Part shown: piece by piece, positions 16,084-23,809 of the stretch | Layout of the letters: each line of letters starts with the position of its first letter | Position numbering within the stretch: position 1 is the first letter of the stretch | Assembly: GCA_012839215.1 (NCBI GenBank) | Contig: DUNV01000130.1 | Span: 1-39,967, forward strand | Length of the DNA stretch: 39,967 bases | Reading direction: 5' to 3' | Source of the DNA: Bacillota bacterium | GTDB taxonomy: Bacteria > Bacillota > Dethiobacteria > DTU022 > UBA8154 | The notes under the pieces: model-generated | What the model was told of the DNA's origin: nothing | The model's input: only the letters and a program-made list of their open reading frames with translations | Databases searched by the model: none | Position numbers and translations under genes: made by a program

Positions 16084-16786
16084 CAGTTGTCCTATTCTTC
16101 AGGCACCGTGTATCGAATTTGCTGGATTTATCCTTAATAAAATTTAGGATTTTTTCTATTACTTCTTCCTGGGAATAGTGTGTTGTGTCAATAACCACCG
16201 CGTCCCTGGCTATCGTTAGCGGGGAGACATCCCGTTTTTCATCAATGCTATCCCGCATGGCAATTTCCTTCATGACATCATTAAAAGGAAGAACTACCCC
16301 CGCCGCTTTCATTTCCTTCCAGCGCCTGCGGGAACGTTCTTCCAGGCTGGCAAAAATATAAAATTTTATATTCGCGTTTTCCAGTACCTTTGTTCCAATG
16401 TCACGGCCTTCCATAACAATGCCGCTGCTTTTTTTCGCCACTCTTTTTTGCAAAAGGACGAGTTCATGTCGCAATTCGGGAGATTTGGAAACGATGGAGA
16501 CATGCTTGTTGATTTCGGGGGAACGAATTTCCGGGGTTATATCCTTGCCATCGAGGAAGATACGGTTGCCTAAGATTTCATCATAACCGATTTCCAGGTT
16601 GCACTTTCGTGCTATTTCGGCCAGAAGTGTTCCATTGTGTAGACAAATCCCTTCTCTTAGGGCTTTAAGGGTAATAGAGCGGTACATAGCTCCCGTATCC
16701 AGATATTTCAACCCCAACCGGCGCGCCACTTCCTTTGCCACGCTGCTTTTACCTGCACCGGCAGGGCCATCGATGGCAATTTGCAC
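16073..16786 (-). CDS. cmk: Cytidylate kinase
   Basis: 237 residues from the GTG at 16786. The sequence then begins with QIAIDGPAGAGKSSVAKE, containing the P-loop; YLDTGAMYR and MEGRDIGTKV (CMP-binding region) and RRRWKEM follow, as in CMP kinases. The open frame continues upstream to a TTG at 16825, but only the GTG has a ribosome site (GGAG, seven bases), and the family starts here. The C-terminus is about ten residues longer than usual and overlaps plsC by 11 bases. Cmk phosphorylates CMP/dCMP for nucleotide and phospholipid precursor supply. First gene of its operon, behind a sigma-A promoter at 16895-16923. Confidence 0.93.
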   Translation of the reverse strand: MQIAIDGPAGAGKSSVAKEVARRLGLKYLDTGAMYRSITLKALREGICLHNGTLLAEIARKCNLEIGYDEILGNRIFLDGKDITPEIRSPEINKHVSIVSKSPELRHELVLLQKRVAKKSSGIVMEGRDIGTKVLENANIKFYIFASLEERSRRRWKEMKAAGVVLPFNDVMKEIAMRDSIDEKRDVSPLTIARDAVVIDTTHYSQEEVIEKILNFIKDKSSKFDTRCLKNRTTDGV

Positions 16787-16853
16787 TGGGTTACTCCACT
16801 CCCTACAGCCAAAAAATCCTTCCAATGGGGGGATCTTCTGGGCAAATTACTGC

Positions 16854-16891
16854 AAAAAATAAATTGACCGGATACTACCTACTATCCAGTC
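16854..16891 (-). terminator. Hairpin with T-tract at the start of the cmk leader
   Basis: Nine-bp inverted repeat with one G-T pair (16891-16883 with 16874-16866, 8-base loop), then a T-rich tract ending in six T residues (16859-16854). It could end transcripts coming from the upstream unknown gene. It also begins only four bases after the -10 box of the cmk promoter, so it may lie at the very 5' end of the cmk mRNA. Confidence 0.55.
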
Positions 16892-16894
16892 ATA

Positions 16895-16923
16895 ATAATA
16901 TAATATTACTTTCTTTTTGACAA
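16895..16923 (-). promoter_or_regulatory. Sigma-A promoter of cmk-plsC-ispH/rpsA
   Basis: Minus-strand TTGTCA (16923-16918), 17-base spacer, TATTAT (16900-16895): five of six in both boxes at ideal spacing. It lies about 110 bases before the cmk start. Confidence 0.7.
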
Positions 16924-16937
16924 GACCTAATCGGATC

Positions 16938-17429
16938 TTAGGGAATAATCCAGGCAAGAAGTTCCCTTTCTCCAAATGTAGCTATTTCATACCCAGGGAG
17001 CGGCTGGGAAAGGCTGCCCTCAACCTTTTTTACGCGCACAACAGCCGGGGTTCCGCCGGCAACGCTCCCAAATACCTCCAGCATATCCCCCGGGTTTACA
17101 GCAAGCCGGAGGGGTTCATCTGTTAGTTCACCCGAAACTTTGCCATTTTGCAAAATGATCAGTGTCTGAGCGTTTCCCGGCGGATAAACTGCCTCTATTA
17201 GGACAGCATACCTGTTTTCCTCAACGATACTTCTTCCAAAGGCCTCTTGGACCTCTTCTATCAGGGGCCTTCCCTCGAATTGATCTGTAGTACTGAAAAG
17301 CTGGCGAATAGTATTCTGTGTCATCAAAGCCTGGACAACAAAAAGAAAGACAATAAACAATAAGGTCCCTCTAAAAAGAAATTTTTCTATTCTGCTGACA
17401 AATCGCTGTAACCAGCGATCGAAGTCCAT
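16938..17429 (-). CDS. Unknown protein with one N-terminal membrane segment
   Basis: 163 residues from the ATG at 17429, which has GAGGAGG nine bases upstream; the open frame runs back to 17480 without a ribosome site. One hydrophobic segment (about residues 22-38, LLFIVFLFVVQALM) suggests an anchored protein with a mostly extracytoplasmic domain of about 120 residues. That part includes GELTDEPLRLAVNPGDMLEVFG, which reads like a small beta-rich domain. I do not recognise a family. It follows another unknown gene by 64 bases, and a hairpin covers its ribosome site (17432-17477). Its position after rluB in a spm-containing transcript makes expression during sporulation possible, but this is only context. 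Confidence 0.65.
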   Translation of the reverse strand: MDFDRWLQRFVSRIEKFLFRGTLLFIVFLFVVQALMTQNTIRQLFSTTDQFEGRPLIEEVQEAFGRSIVEENRYAVLIEAVYPPGNAQTLIILQNGKVSGELTDEPLRLAVNPGDMLEVFGSVAGGTPAVVRVKKVEGSLSQPLPGYEIATFGERELLAWIIP

Positions 17430-17431
17430 AT

Positions 17432-17477
17432 AAAAAAGCCTCCTCGCAATATAATAATATGCAAAAAAGGAGGCTTT
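17432..17477 (-). terminator. Terminator-like hairpin containing the ribosome site of the next gene
   Basis: Perfect 10-bp inverted repeat (17477-17468 with 17444-17435) with a 23-base AT-rich loop, followed by a six-T tract (17437-17432, partly within the stem). The 3' arm contains the AGGAGG that serves the gene starting at 17429. It may be a terminator of the upstream gene, an RNA switch that hides the ribosome site, or both. Confidence 0.6.
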
Positions 17478-17493
17478 CATACCGCAATGTTTT

Positions 17494-17997
17494 TTAACGG
17501 GTATTTTCTTTAAGTTTTAGAAAAATATTTTGTTGCAGCAACTCGTTGATTTTAAAAAGAAGTTTTTCCGTTTCCTTATTGCTAAGGCTGATATTTTTTG
17601 GTTCTATGATCTCAATACGCCGGAACTCCTCCCGCAAAACGAAATAAAGCATGTCTTCCAGGCAATCGGCCCGGACGAGCATCTCCAGCGGGGCAAAGGA
17701 AACTTCCTCTTCAAATTCTTCATCATAGATATTATACAGTTCGCCCAGTTCGATATCCTCAACAAATAAACCCTGCAAAGGAATATTGCGCCACAGTGAA
17801 ACCTGTTGATCACGAACCTCCAGGGCCACATCTTCAGTTTTTTTGCCACCAAAAAATAAACGTGCCGGCCTGGGTTTTCCTTTGTAATCGAAACGAATCT
17901 TAAATTTTAGCATAGAACCGGTTTCCCCCGGGGCATCCTTTGGCACACGTTCAATTTTTTCGTTGTTTTCCCATGGATGCGTTTCAGATTTTAACAT
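17494..17997 (-). CDS. Unknown soluble protein
   Basis: 167 residues, acidic in the middle, without membrane segments or a recognisable family motif. Notable stretches are MLKFKIRFDYKGKPRPARLFF (split; residues 29-49), ELYNIYDEEFEEEVSFAP and the basic C-terminal helix ELLQQNIFLKLKE. The start used is the ATG at 17997 (AGGAG 11 bases upstream). An in-frame ATG at residue 29 is an alternative, with GGGGG 11 bases upstream. It lies 95 bases after rluB and 64 bases before another unknown gene. Codon use looks like that of its neighbours. No function can be offered. Confidence 0.65.
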   Translation of the reverse strand: MLKSETHPWENNEKIERVPKDAPGETGSMLKFKIRFDYKGKPRPARLFFGGKKTEDVALEVRDQQVSLWRNIPLQGLFVEDIELGELYNIYDEEFEEEVSFAPLEMLVRADCLEDMLYFVLREEFRRIEIIEPKNISLSNKETEKLLFKINELLQQNIFLKLKENTR

Positions 17998-18092
17998 TTG
18001 GTTTCTTACTCCTAAACAATTATAAATATTTTGTCCGTTTTTAGATATTTAATTCGGCGGAGGAGAAGGCTTTCCTGCATATGGCTAAAAAA

Positions 18093-18839
18093 TTATTCAG
18101 GCGCCAGACAGTAGAGTCTGTCGACTTCCCCCTTTTTTAAACGACGATAGGATCCAGGTTTGAGCCCCCCAAGGGTTAAGAAGCCTAGCGAAACCCTTTT
18201 TAGAAAAATAACCGGGTGGCCCACTGCCTTGCACATCAGCCTGACTTGCCGTTTTTTCCCCTCGGCAAGAACTATTTCTAGTTTCGCCTGCTGGGTGCTT
18301 TTTCCGGCAGACAAAAGTTTTACCCGGGCAGGTAAAAAGGTTTTCCCATCTAAAACAAGGCCCTTTCTAAGAGTTTGGAGTTCGCTCCGGGAAGGAATGC
18401 CCCGCACCAGGGCATGGTAAGTTTTATTGATCTGAAAACGGGGATGGGTCAGATAATGGGCCAGTTGGCCATCGTTTGTCATGATCAGCAGGCCTTCTGT
18501 ATCCAGGTCAAGCCTGCCAACGGGAAATAGCCCCTTTTGCAGCTGCGGGGGAAACAGATCCATGACCGTGGGCCTACCAAAGGGATCCTTTACTGTCGAG
18601 AGGTAGCCGCCGGGCTTGTACAATAGAAAATAATGTTTTCGTGCCGGGCCGGAAATCGGGATACCATCAACTTCCACCCGATCCTCCCTGGGATCGATTT
18701 TCTTACCCATTTCCTGAACAATTTCGCCGTTGACGCGCACACGTCCCTCCCCGATCATTTTTTCGGCCGATCGCCGGGAGGCCAAACCGGCGGAGGCCAG
18801 GAACTTTTGTAGCCTCACACTAACATTTATCTGTTGCAT
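18093..18839 (-). CDS. rluB: Pseudouridine synthase of the RluB/RsuA family
   Basis: 248 residues: an N-terminal S4 RNA-binding domain (RLQKFLASAGLASRRSAEKMI) and a pseudouridine synthase domain with the catalytic aspartate in GRLDLDTEGLLIMTNDG near residue 110, and KTYHALV, EGKKRQVRLMC further on. RluB modifies U2605 (E. coli numbering) in 23S rRNA. The ATG start is 17 bases after the spmB stop. In Bacillus and Clostridia an rluB-like gene (ypuL) follows spmB, as here, so the neighbour order supports RluB rather than RsuA or RluE. Confidence 0.92.
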   Translation of the reverse strand: MQQINVSVRLQKFLASAGLASRRSAEKMIGEGRVRVNGEIVQEMGKKIDPREDRVEVDGIPISGPARKHYFLLYKPGGYLSTVKDPFGRPTVMDLFPPQLQKGLFPVGRLDLDTEGLLIMTNDGQLAHYLTHPRFQINKTYHALVRGIPSRSELQTLRKGLVLDGKTFLPARVKLLSAGKSTQQAKLEIVLAEGKKRQVRLMCKAVGHPVIFLKRVSLGFLTLGGLKPGSYRRLKKGEVDRLYCLAPE

Positions 18840-18856
18840 ACCCTTATTATACTCTT

Positions 18857-19399
18857 TTATGAGGAAAAAACCAATCTACTGATGAAGATAGCCACAAGAA
18901 TCCCCACTGTATCCGCAAAAAGTCCTACCGTCAAAGCGTGGCGAGTTTTTTTAATCCCAACGGCACCAAAATAAACTGCCAATACAAAAAGGGTGGTATC
19001 GGTACTGCCCTGCATAGTGGCAGCCATGCGCCCCAAAAGCGAATCCGGGCCATTGGACCTCATAATTTCGGTGGCAATAGCCAAAGCACTGCTACCAGAA
19101 ACTGGGCGCATAATGGCCAGGGGCAGGACCTCCAGGGGGATCCCCACTGTTCTAAGCAGGGGGGCCAACGCGTTTCCAAGTATCTCCAGGGCGCCACTAT
19201 CCCTGAACAACCCGATGGCCACAATCATCCCCACCAAAAAAGGGATAAGCCTTACTGACATGGCAAAACCCTCCTGTGCTCCCTCGACGAACATTTCAAA
19301 GACCTTGATACCCCGCAAATAGGCATAAAAAATGGCCGAAAAAATTATACAGGGTACGGCCCATGTAGAGATATTGGTTAGAAGATCATAAAGATTCAC
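18857..19399 (-). CDS. spmB: Spore maturation protein B
   Basis: 180 residues, five or so membrane segments with the nucleoside-recognition (Gate) domain: FVEGAQEGFAMSVRLIPFLVGM near residue 37 and MRPVSGSSALAIATEIM near residue 97. SpmA and SpmB are needed for full dehydration of the spore core; how they do this is not established. GTG start with GGGG six bases upstream. spmA lies 99 bases upstream; the interval holds a stem-loop element (19431-19485). Confidence 0.95.
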   Translation of the reverse strand: MNLYDLLTNISTWAVPCIIFSAIFYAYLRGIKVFEMFVEGAQEGFAMSVRLIPFLVGMIVAIGLFRDSGALEILGNALAPLLRTVGIPLEVLPLAIMRPVSGSSALAIATEIMRSNGPDSLLGRMAATMQGSTDTTLFVLAVYFGAVGIKKTRHALTVGLFADTVGILVAIFISRLVFSS

Positions 19400-19430
19400 A
19401 GCACACCCCTTAATATTAGCACATAAAATG

Positions 19431-19485
19431 AGATTTGCTTTTCGTTGCGGGTTGCAAAAGCAGCCCTTTGGGAAACAGCAAATCT
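19431..19485 (-). other. Structured intergenic element between spmA and spmB
   Basis: A perfect 9-bp outer stem (19485-19477 with 19439-19431) encloses a second hairpin at 19466-19449 (GGG/CCC and TGC/GCA with one mismatch, TTTT loop). No long T-tract follows, so it does not look like a simple terminator. It may protect the mRNA or adjust SpmB output relative to SpmA. Confidence 0.45.
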
Positions 19486-19498
19486 AAGGTAAAGCTAA

Positions 19499-20098
19499 TT
19501 ACCGCCTTTCATTTTTCTTATGATGATTATATAGGCGAAAAAAGCGATCTAACAGAATTGCTGCCACGGTGGCAGAAAGGGAGGCAATAAATGTAGTACC
19601 GATAATATCTGTCGGGTTTTGCGCACCCGTGGCGGCGCGGAGCGCGACAACTGTGGTAGGAATCAATGTCAACCCGGCTGTATTGATGGCCAGGAAGGTG
19701 CACATATCATCGGTTGCCGTTTCCGGCCTGGTATTCATTTTCTGCATTTCCTCCATAGCTTTGATGCCAAACGGGGTTGCTGCATTACCCATGCCCAGGA
19801 AATTGGTACTCATATTCATGAGCATGGCATTCATTGCTTTACTTTCCGCGGGGACGCCAGGGAAAAGCCAGCGGGCCAGGGGTTTTAGAAAAAAGATAAT
19901 AACATGGATAAAGCCGGATTTTTCAATAATTTTCATCATGCCCAGCCAAAAGGCCATGATACTTATTAGGCCAAGGGCGATGACGACGGCCTGCTCGGCG
20001 GAAGAGAAAATACTCTGCGTTATCAGACTGCTGCGGCCATTTAACCCGGCGACAATGATGGCAACAAGTATCATTCCCGCCCATAGTAGATTTACCAC
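19499..20098 (-). CDS. spmA: Spore maturation protein A
   Basis: 199 residues, several membrane segments, Gate/nucleoside-recognition domain: FWLGMMKIIEKSG near residue 50, NMSTNFLGMGNAATPFG near residue 93 and INTAGLTLIPTT near residue 137. It is the partner of SpmB in spore core dehydration. The GTG start follows the dacB stop by three bases and uses an AGGAGG located at the dacB stop. The order dacB-spmA-spmB is the same as in Bacillus subtilis. Confidence 0.95.
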   Translation of the reverse strand: MVNLLWAGMILVAIIVAGLNGRSSLITQSIFSSAEQAVVIALGLISIMAFWLGMMKIIEKSGFIHVIIFFLKPLARWLFPGVPAESKAMNAMLMNMSTNFLGMGNAATPFGIKAMEEMQKMNTRPETATDDMCTFLAINTAGLTLIPTTVVALRAATGAQNPTDIIGTTFIASLSATVAAILLDRFFRLYNHHKKNERR

Positions 20099-20101
20099 TG
20101 T

Positions 20102-21223
20102 TTATCCTCCTTCGAACAGCTTTTTAAGCTTTCCCCAGAAGTTAATTTTTTTGATCTCACTCCCAGCAAGCAGGTCTATTGAGCCGGCAATTTCCCCCTC
20201 ATAGTAAATTTCCAGTTCTCCAATCCTTTCACGTTCCCTAATGGGCGCCCGAAGGGGTTCCTCTATAAGAAAACGATAGGTTATCTTATCCATTTCCTCT
20301 TCGCTCTGCAGGGGGTAGGAAAAAGACTTGCTTGCCAGTGCCTCGACTTTTCCCGTTACACCTTCCTCGACTGCCACTGACTTGAGGTACTGCCCGCTTT
20401 TAACCACAGGATAAAGCTCAAAGCAGTCAAAACCATAATCCAATAGTGCTATGGCATCTTCCCACATTTGGGGGGCATTCAGGACAATGGCAATAAGCCT
20501 TCGGCCGCCCCTCATGGCGGAACCGGCAAAACAGCGACCCGCAGGTGTCGTCCAACCAGTTTTGATCCCTTCGGCGCCTTGGTAAAAATCCAGCAGTTTG
20601 TTTTGGTTATAAAGGTGCCGATCCCAGGGGTGGCCGGGCCAGGAAATAGTTATCTGCGGGGTGGCAATAATTTTTTGAAAGTTTTTGATTCCCATGGCAT
20701 GGGCCGAGATGATAGCCAGATCATAGGCAGTGGTAAAGTGTTCTGGGTGATGCAGCCCGTGGGGATTGCGAAAGGATGTTTTCCCCGCACCAAGTTCGCC
20801 AGCCCTTTGTATCATTTCTGCAGCGAAAGCACTAACACTTCCACTGATATGTTCCGCAATAGCTACCGCGGCATCATTTCCCGATCTAAGCATCAGGCCG
20901 TAAAGCAATTCCTCCAGGGTTTTTTTTTCACCAGATTCCAGCCAGATGGATGAACCCCCTGTCGCAGCCGCCTTTTCACTAATCGTCGTCACATCGCCCA
21001 ATTTTCCTCTCTCTAAGGCGATGATGGCTGTCATTATCTTTGTTGTACTGGCCATGGGCTTTTGCAGATGGGGGTTTTTGGCATAAAGGATTCTTCCGCT
21101 GTTCCAATCAAGCAGTACAGCGGCTTCAGCGGAAATAGGCCCCATTTCAGCACCAGCAACACCAGGGAAGAAAACAGAAAACAAAAAAACGATCGCCAAA
21201 AACCATAACGGAAATTTTCTCAA
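20102..21223 (-). CDS. dacB: D-alanyl-D-alanine carboxypeptidase (DacB-type, sporulation)
   Basis: 373 residues with a signal peptide (about residues 1-25, cleavage near VAGAEM). The penicillin-binding motifs are STTK (SxxK, near residue 60), SGN (near residue 114) and KTG (near residue 222), followed by a C-terminal beta domain and a basic, weakly amphipathic tail. In Bacillus, DacB (PBP5*) trims spore cortex peptidoglycan and is co-transcribed with spmA-spmB, as arranged here. TTG start with a GGGGGG site upstream. The window has a second paralogue, dacF. Confidence 0.93.
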   Translation of the reverse strand: MRKFPLWFLAIVFLFSVFFPGVAGAEMGPISAEAAVLLDWNSGRILYAKNPHLQKPMASTTKIMTAIIALERGKLGDVTTISEKAAATGGSSIWLESGEKKTLEELLYGLMLRSGNDAAVAIAEHISGSVSAFAAEMIQRAGELGAGKTSFRNPHGLHHPEHFTTAYDLAIISAHAMGIKNFQKIIATPQITISWPGHPWDRHLYNQNKLLDFYQGAEGIKTGWTTPAGRCFAGSAMRGGRRLIAIVLNAPQMWEDAIALLDYGFDCFELYPVVKSGQYLKSVAVEEGVTGKVEALASKSFSYPLQSEEEMDKITYRFLIEEPLRAPIRERERIGELEIYYEGEIAGSIDLLAGSEIKKINFWGKLKKLFEGG

Positions 21224-21280
21224 CGTCCGCCCCCCTCTTCATAAATAACTTTATTCCCATAGAAACCTATTTATGAACAA

Positions 21281-21320
21281 AAGAAAACGGTTTTCGTCCC
21301 AGGAAGGGGATTAAAACCGT
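21281..21320 (-). terminator. Rho-independent terminator after gerW
   Basis: Eight-bp stem (21320-21313 with 21294-21287), a 2x2 internal loop, then four more pairs, closed by a 6-base loop. On the minus strand TTTTCTTTT follows. It lies 56 bases past the gerW stop and separates the scp/ytf operon from dacB-spm. Confidence 0.8.
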
Positions 21321-21375
21321 AGTTCATCATCAATAGTTGGAAATAAACTTTTTTCCAGGGGAGGTCGGTATTCCA

Positions 21376-21789
21376 TTAATCCTTGTTAGATTTTGATTCC
21401 CCGCTAATCATTTCCTTCACCTGTTGAACAATCCGTGGAGCAAGCTCAACAATTCTATCCAGAATGGCATTCCTATCTGCTGGTAGAAGGCGTATTTCCT
21501 CCGGTCCTGTCACAAGGAAAGCGACAGGTTGGATAGAAACCCCTCCTCCGCTGCCCCCGCCAAAAGGGAAAAGCCCTTGATCGTTTTCTTCAGCAGGCTT
21601 GTCATTTTCGCTTTCTGCATCAAATTCACTGCCCCCGGCAACGAAACCAAAGGTCACCCGGGAAACTGGGACAATAATATGCCCATCGGGGGTTTCTATA
21701 GCATCGCCGATAACCTTATTAACATCCACCATTTCCTTTAAATTTTCCATGGCTGTTTTCATGAGACCTTGGATTGGATGCTCCGGCAT
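21376..21789 (-). CDS. gerW: GerW/YtfJ family spore protein
   Basis: 137 residues. VIGDAIETPDGHIIVPVSRVTFGFVAGG (split near residues 26-53) followed by a glycine-rich FGGGSGGGVSIQPVAFLV segment is the YtfJ signature. GerW is a small spore-associated protein required for normal germination in Bacillus. ATG start with a strong GGAGGTGG site seven bases upstream. The first 71 bases lie inside the 3' end of the ytfI-like gene in another frame. ytfI-ytfJ adjacency is conserved with Bacillus; here the pair has joined the scpAB cluster. Confidence 0.93.
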   Translation of the reverse strand: MPEHPIQGLMKTAMENLKEMVDVNKVIGDAIETPDGHIIVPVSRVTFGFVAGGSEFDAESENDKPAEENDQGLFPFGGGSGGGVSIQPVAFLVTGPEEIRLLPADRNAILDRIVELAPRIVQQVKEMISGESKSNKD

Positions 21790-22351
21790 TTTTTAACCAC
21801 CTCCCCGCTACAAGGTATGCTGCCAGAAAGATACCGATATACAACAATCGTCCGATACTGGTTTTAAATACAAGATACAGATCAAAATAAAGAACCCTCG
21901 TTGTAAAAGATGGATAAACAAGAATACTGGGGCGTTTTTCAAAATAATAATATTCCTGCAAGTAACGGCTTACTAGCCTGGATGTGCCCATCAACCCTCC
22001 GGCAAGAAGTGCAGTATTAGCCGGATCCCCACTGCCGACTTTTATTTTAAATGTCAGGGATTTCCAGTTTAAGATCTTTAGTTGTTGATTTAAAAAAGAA
22101 AGGCCGGTCCGTAAATATGCAATTTCCCTAAAAAGTGGGAACCAGGATGTTAATTTTTGTCTGGCTAAAGAAAACTTTTTTAGAGTAAATCTTTTATGCC
22201 CGGTAAAAAATAAAAATCCCACCCCCAGGGAGATACTTTTATTTTTCCGCCAATTATCCATTTTTATACGGATTGTTAAAGGCACAACTACAATAGCCGT
22301 GGCAAGGCCAATGGACAGAAAGAGAAGGTATAAGGAGAGGGCCGGTTTCAC
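21719..22351 (-). CDS. DUF2953 (YtfI-like) protein
   Basis: 210 residues. An N-terminal membrane segment (LYLLFLSIGLATAIVVVPL) is followed by a domain of the DUF2953 type; the mid-region WKSLTFKIKVGSGDPANTALLAGGL and a hydrophobic stretch near residue 170 are family-like. Function unknown. It resembles B. subtilis YtfI in size, topology and position next to gerW (ytfJ). The GTG start is chosen for the membrane segment; the ribosome site AGGTG is weak. The last about 23 residues are read out of frame with the gerW start, and are rich in Asn, Gly and Lys, unlike the rest of the protein. Confidence 0.8.
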   Translation of the reverse strand: MKPALSLYLLFLSIGLATAIVVVPLTIRIKMDNWRKNKSISLGVGFLFFTGHKRFTLKKFSLARQKLTSWFPLFREIAYLRTGLSFLNQQLKILNWKSLTFKIKVGSGDPANTALLAGGLMGTSRLVSRYLQEYYYFEKRPSILVYPSFTTRVLYFDLYLVFKTSIGRLLYIGIFLAAYLVAGRWLKNAGASNPRSHENSHGKFKGNGGC

Positions 22352-22407
22352 TGATAGGCACCTGCTTTTATTGTCTTCCCCCTTAGTCTCTCCATTTCCA
22401 AAAAAAA

Positions 22408-22947
22408 CTACAACTCCTCTTCCCCCCTGTTTTCCATTTCCAGTTCTTCGAGATCCTTCAGACCAAAATAGTGGAGAAATTCCGGCGTGGTGACATACAG
22501 GAGCGGTCGCCCTAGCCCTTCTTTCCTCCCGGATACCCTGATTAGCTGTCTTTTTAGTAAATTGTCTAGAACACCATCCACCTTTACACCGCGAATGGTT
22601 TCTATCTCGATTCTTGTCACAGGTTGCCTAAAAGCAATGATCGATAGGGTTTCCAATGCTGCCTGGGAAAGTGGGGCTTCAGGCCGATCTTCGGAAAATA
22701 GCACTTCCAAATGGGCTGCTGCTCCCGGTTTGGTTCCCAGTTGGTACCCCTCAGCACTTTCAAGCAGGGTCAGACCTCGATCATTTTTTTCAAGGGCCAT
22801 CCCAAGCCTTTCCAGGACATTTCTAACCTCTCTTCCGGGTTGAGCCTGGCAAACTAAAGCCAGCTGCTTAATGGAAAGGGGTTCCTGTGACAGAAATAAG
22901 GCAGCTTCCAGCAGGGCCTCGGCAGAAAGGTTCCCTTTATCTACCAT
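22408..22947 (-). CDS. scpB: Segregation and condensation protein B
   Basis: 179 residues with two winged-helix domains: LEAALFLSQEPLSIKQLA near residue 11 and QAALETLSIIAFRQPVTRIEIETIRGV near residue 95, followed by GLGRPLLYVTTPEFLHYFGL, all standard for ScpB. It forms the Smc-ScpAB condensin with ScpA. ATG start; scpA ends five bases upstream. A short acidic tail (LEELEMENRGEEEL) closes the protein. Confidence 0.96.
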   Translation of the reverse strand: MVDKGNLSAEALLEAALFLSQEPLSIKQLALVCQAQPGREVRNVLERLGMALEKNDRGLTLLESAEGYQLGTKPGAAAHLEVLFSEDRPEAPLSQAALETLSIIAFRQPVTRIEIETIRGVKVDGVLDNLLKRQLIRVSGRKEGLGRPLLYVTTPEFLHYFGLKDLEELEMENRGEEEL

Positions 22948-22952
22948 AACAA

Positions 22953-23780
22953 CTACCCCCTTTTCACCTTTTCCGTTAAAGAAATCTCTATACTATCAAA
23001 AAGCTTTTTCTGATCTAAAAATATTTTTCCCCTTCTGGCAAGTTCGAGTATGGCAAAAAAGGTAGCCACTATTTCCTTTTTGCCTCCCCGGCCAAGGAGT
23101 TTTTCCAGGAAAAATTTCCTTGCATTCATTTTTTTTATAGCCCTAAAAACAGATTTTATTTTTTCTAGCAGGGTATTCTCTTCAAAAAAGGTAAAAACAA
23201 TATTTTTTTCTTCCTCTTTTTTCTTTTTTTCCAACAAGGCCTGGTAAATCCCCCGCAGCATCTCCCGATTATATGACGGGTAAAGAGAAACCTGCCTATG
23301 GGTAACAACAACTGCAGGCAGGCCGAAAGGGCGCAAATATATTTTTTTAAGTGCGGTTTCCCGCAGTTTTAACCTTCTGGATATTTCCTTAAAACGGCTG
23401 TACTCCAGCATGCGGTGAACGAGTTCCTCTTTGGAACCAAAGAAAAAAAACTCCTCTTCGTTTAACCCATCTTCTTGCGGCAATTTAGGAAGTAACATCC
23501 TTGATTTAAGAAAGAGCAAGTTTGCCGACATGACCAGAAAACTCCCGGCAAGATCTGCCTCAAGTTTTTCCATCGATCGCAGGTAGGCAAGGTATTCCTC
23601 TGTTATTCCCGCCAGTGAAATATCCCAAATGTTTATTTCTTCTTTTTTGATGAGATGGTAGAGCAATTCAAATGGGCCCTCAAAAACTGGAAGCCTGATA
23701 GTATAAATTTCACTCCCGGCATCTTCCCGCTGGGAAAGCCCCTTTTCAGGCCTGTCTACCCCATTTTCATTTGGGATCAT
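22953..23780 (-). CDS. scpA: Segregation and condensation protein A (kleisin)
   Basis: 275 residues. The N-terminal kleisin segment FEGPFELLYHLIKKEEINIWDISLAGITEEYL (near residues 34-65) binds Smc; SANLLFLKSRMLLP follows, and the C-terminal winged helix ends at residue 275. A lysine- and glutamate-rich linker lies near residue 190. ATG start, 29 bases after trpS. scpA-scpB lie together as in almost all Firmicutes. Confidence 0.96.
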   Translation of the reverse strand: MIPNENGVDRPEKGLSQREDAGSEIYTIRLPVFEGPFELLYHLIKKEEINIWDISLAGITEEYLAYLRSMEKLEADLAGSFLVMSANLLFLKSRMLLPKLPQEDGLNEEEFFFFGSKEELVHRMLEYSRFKEISRRLKLRETALKKIYLRPFGLPAVVVTHRQVSLYPSYNREMLRGIYQALLEKKKKEEEKNIVFTFFEENTLLEKIKSVFRAIKKMNARKFFLEKLLGRGGKKEIVATFFAILELARRGKIFLDQKKLFDSIEISLTEKVKRG

Positions 23781-23809
23781 TTTTCCCCCACCCTGAAATT
23801 AATGGAAAT

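Noticed and set aside
19569-20204. 211-codon plus-strand frame opposite spmA and the end of dacB
   Set aside because: Crosses two well-supported genes in antisense and matches no family.
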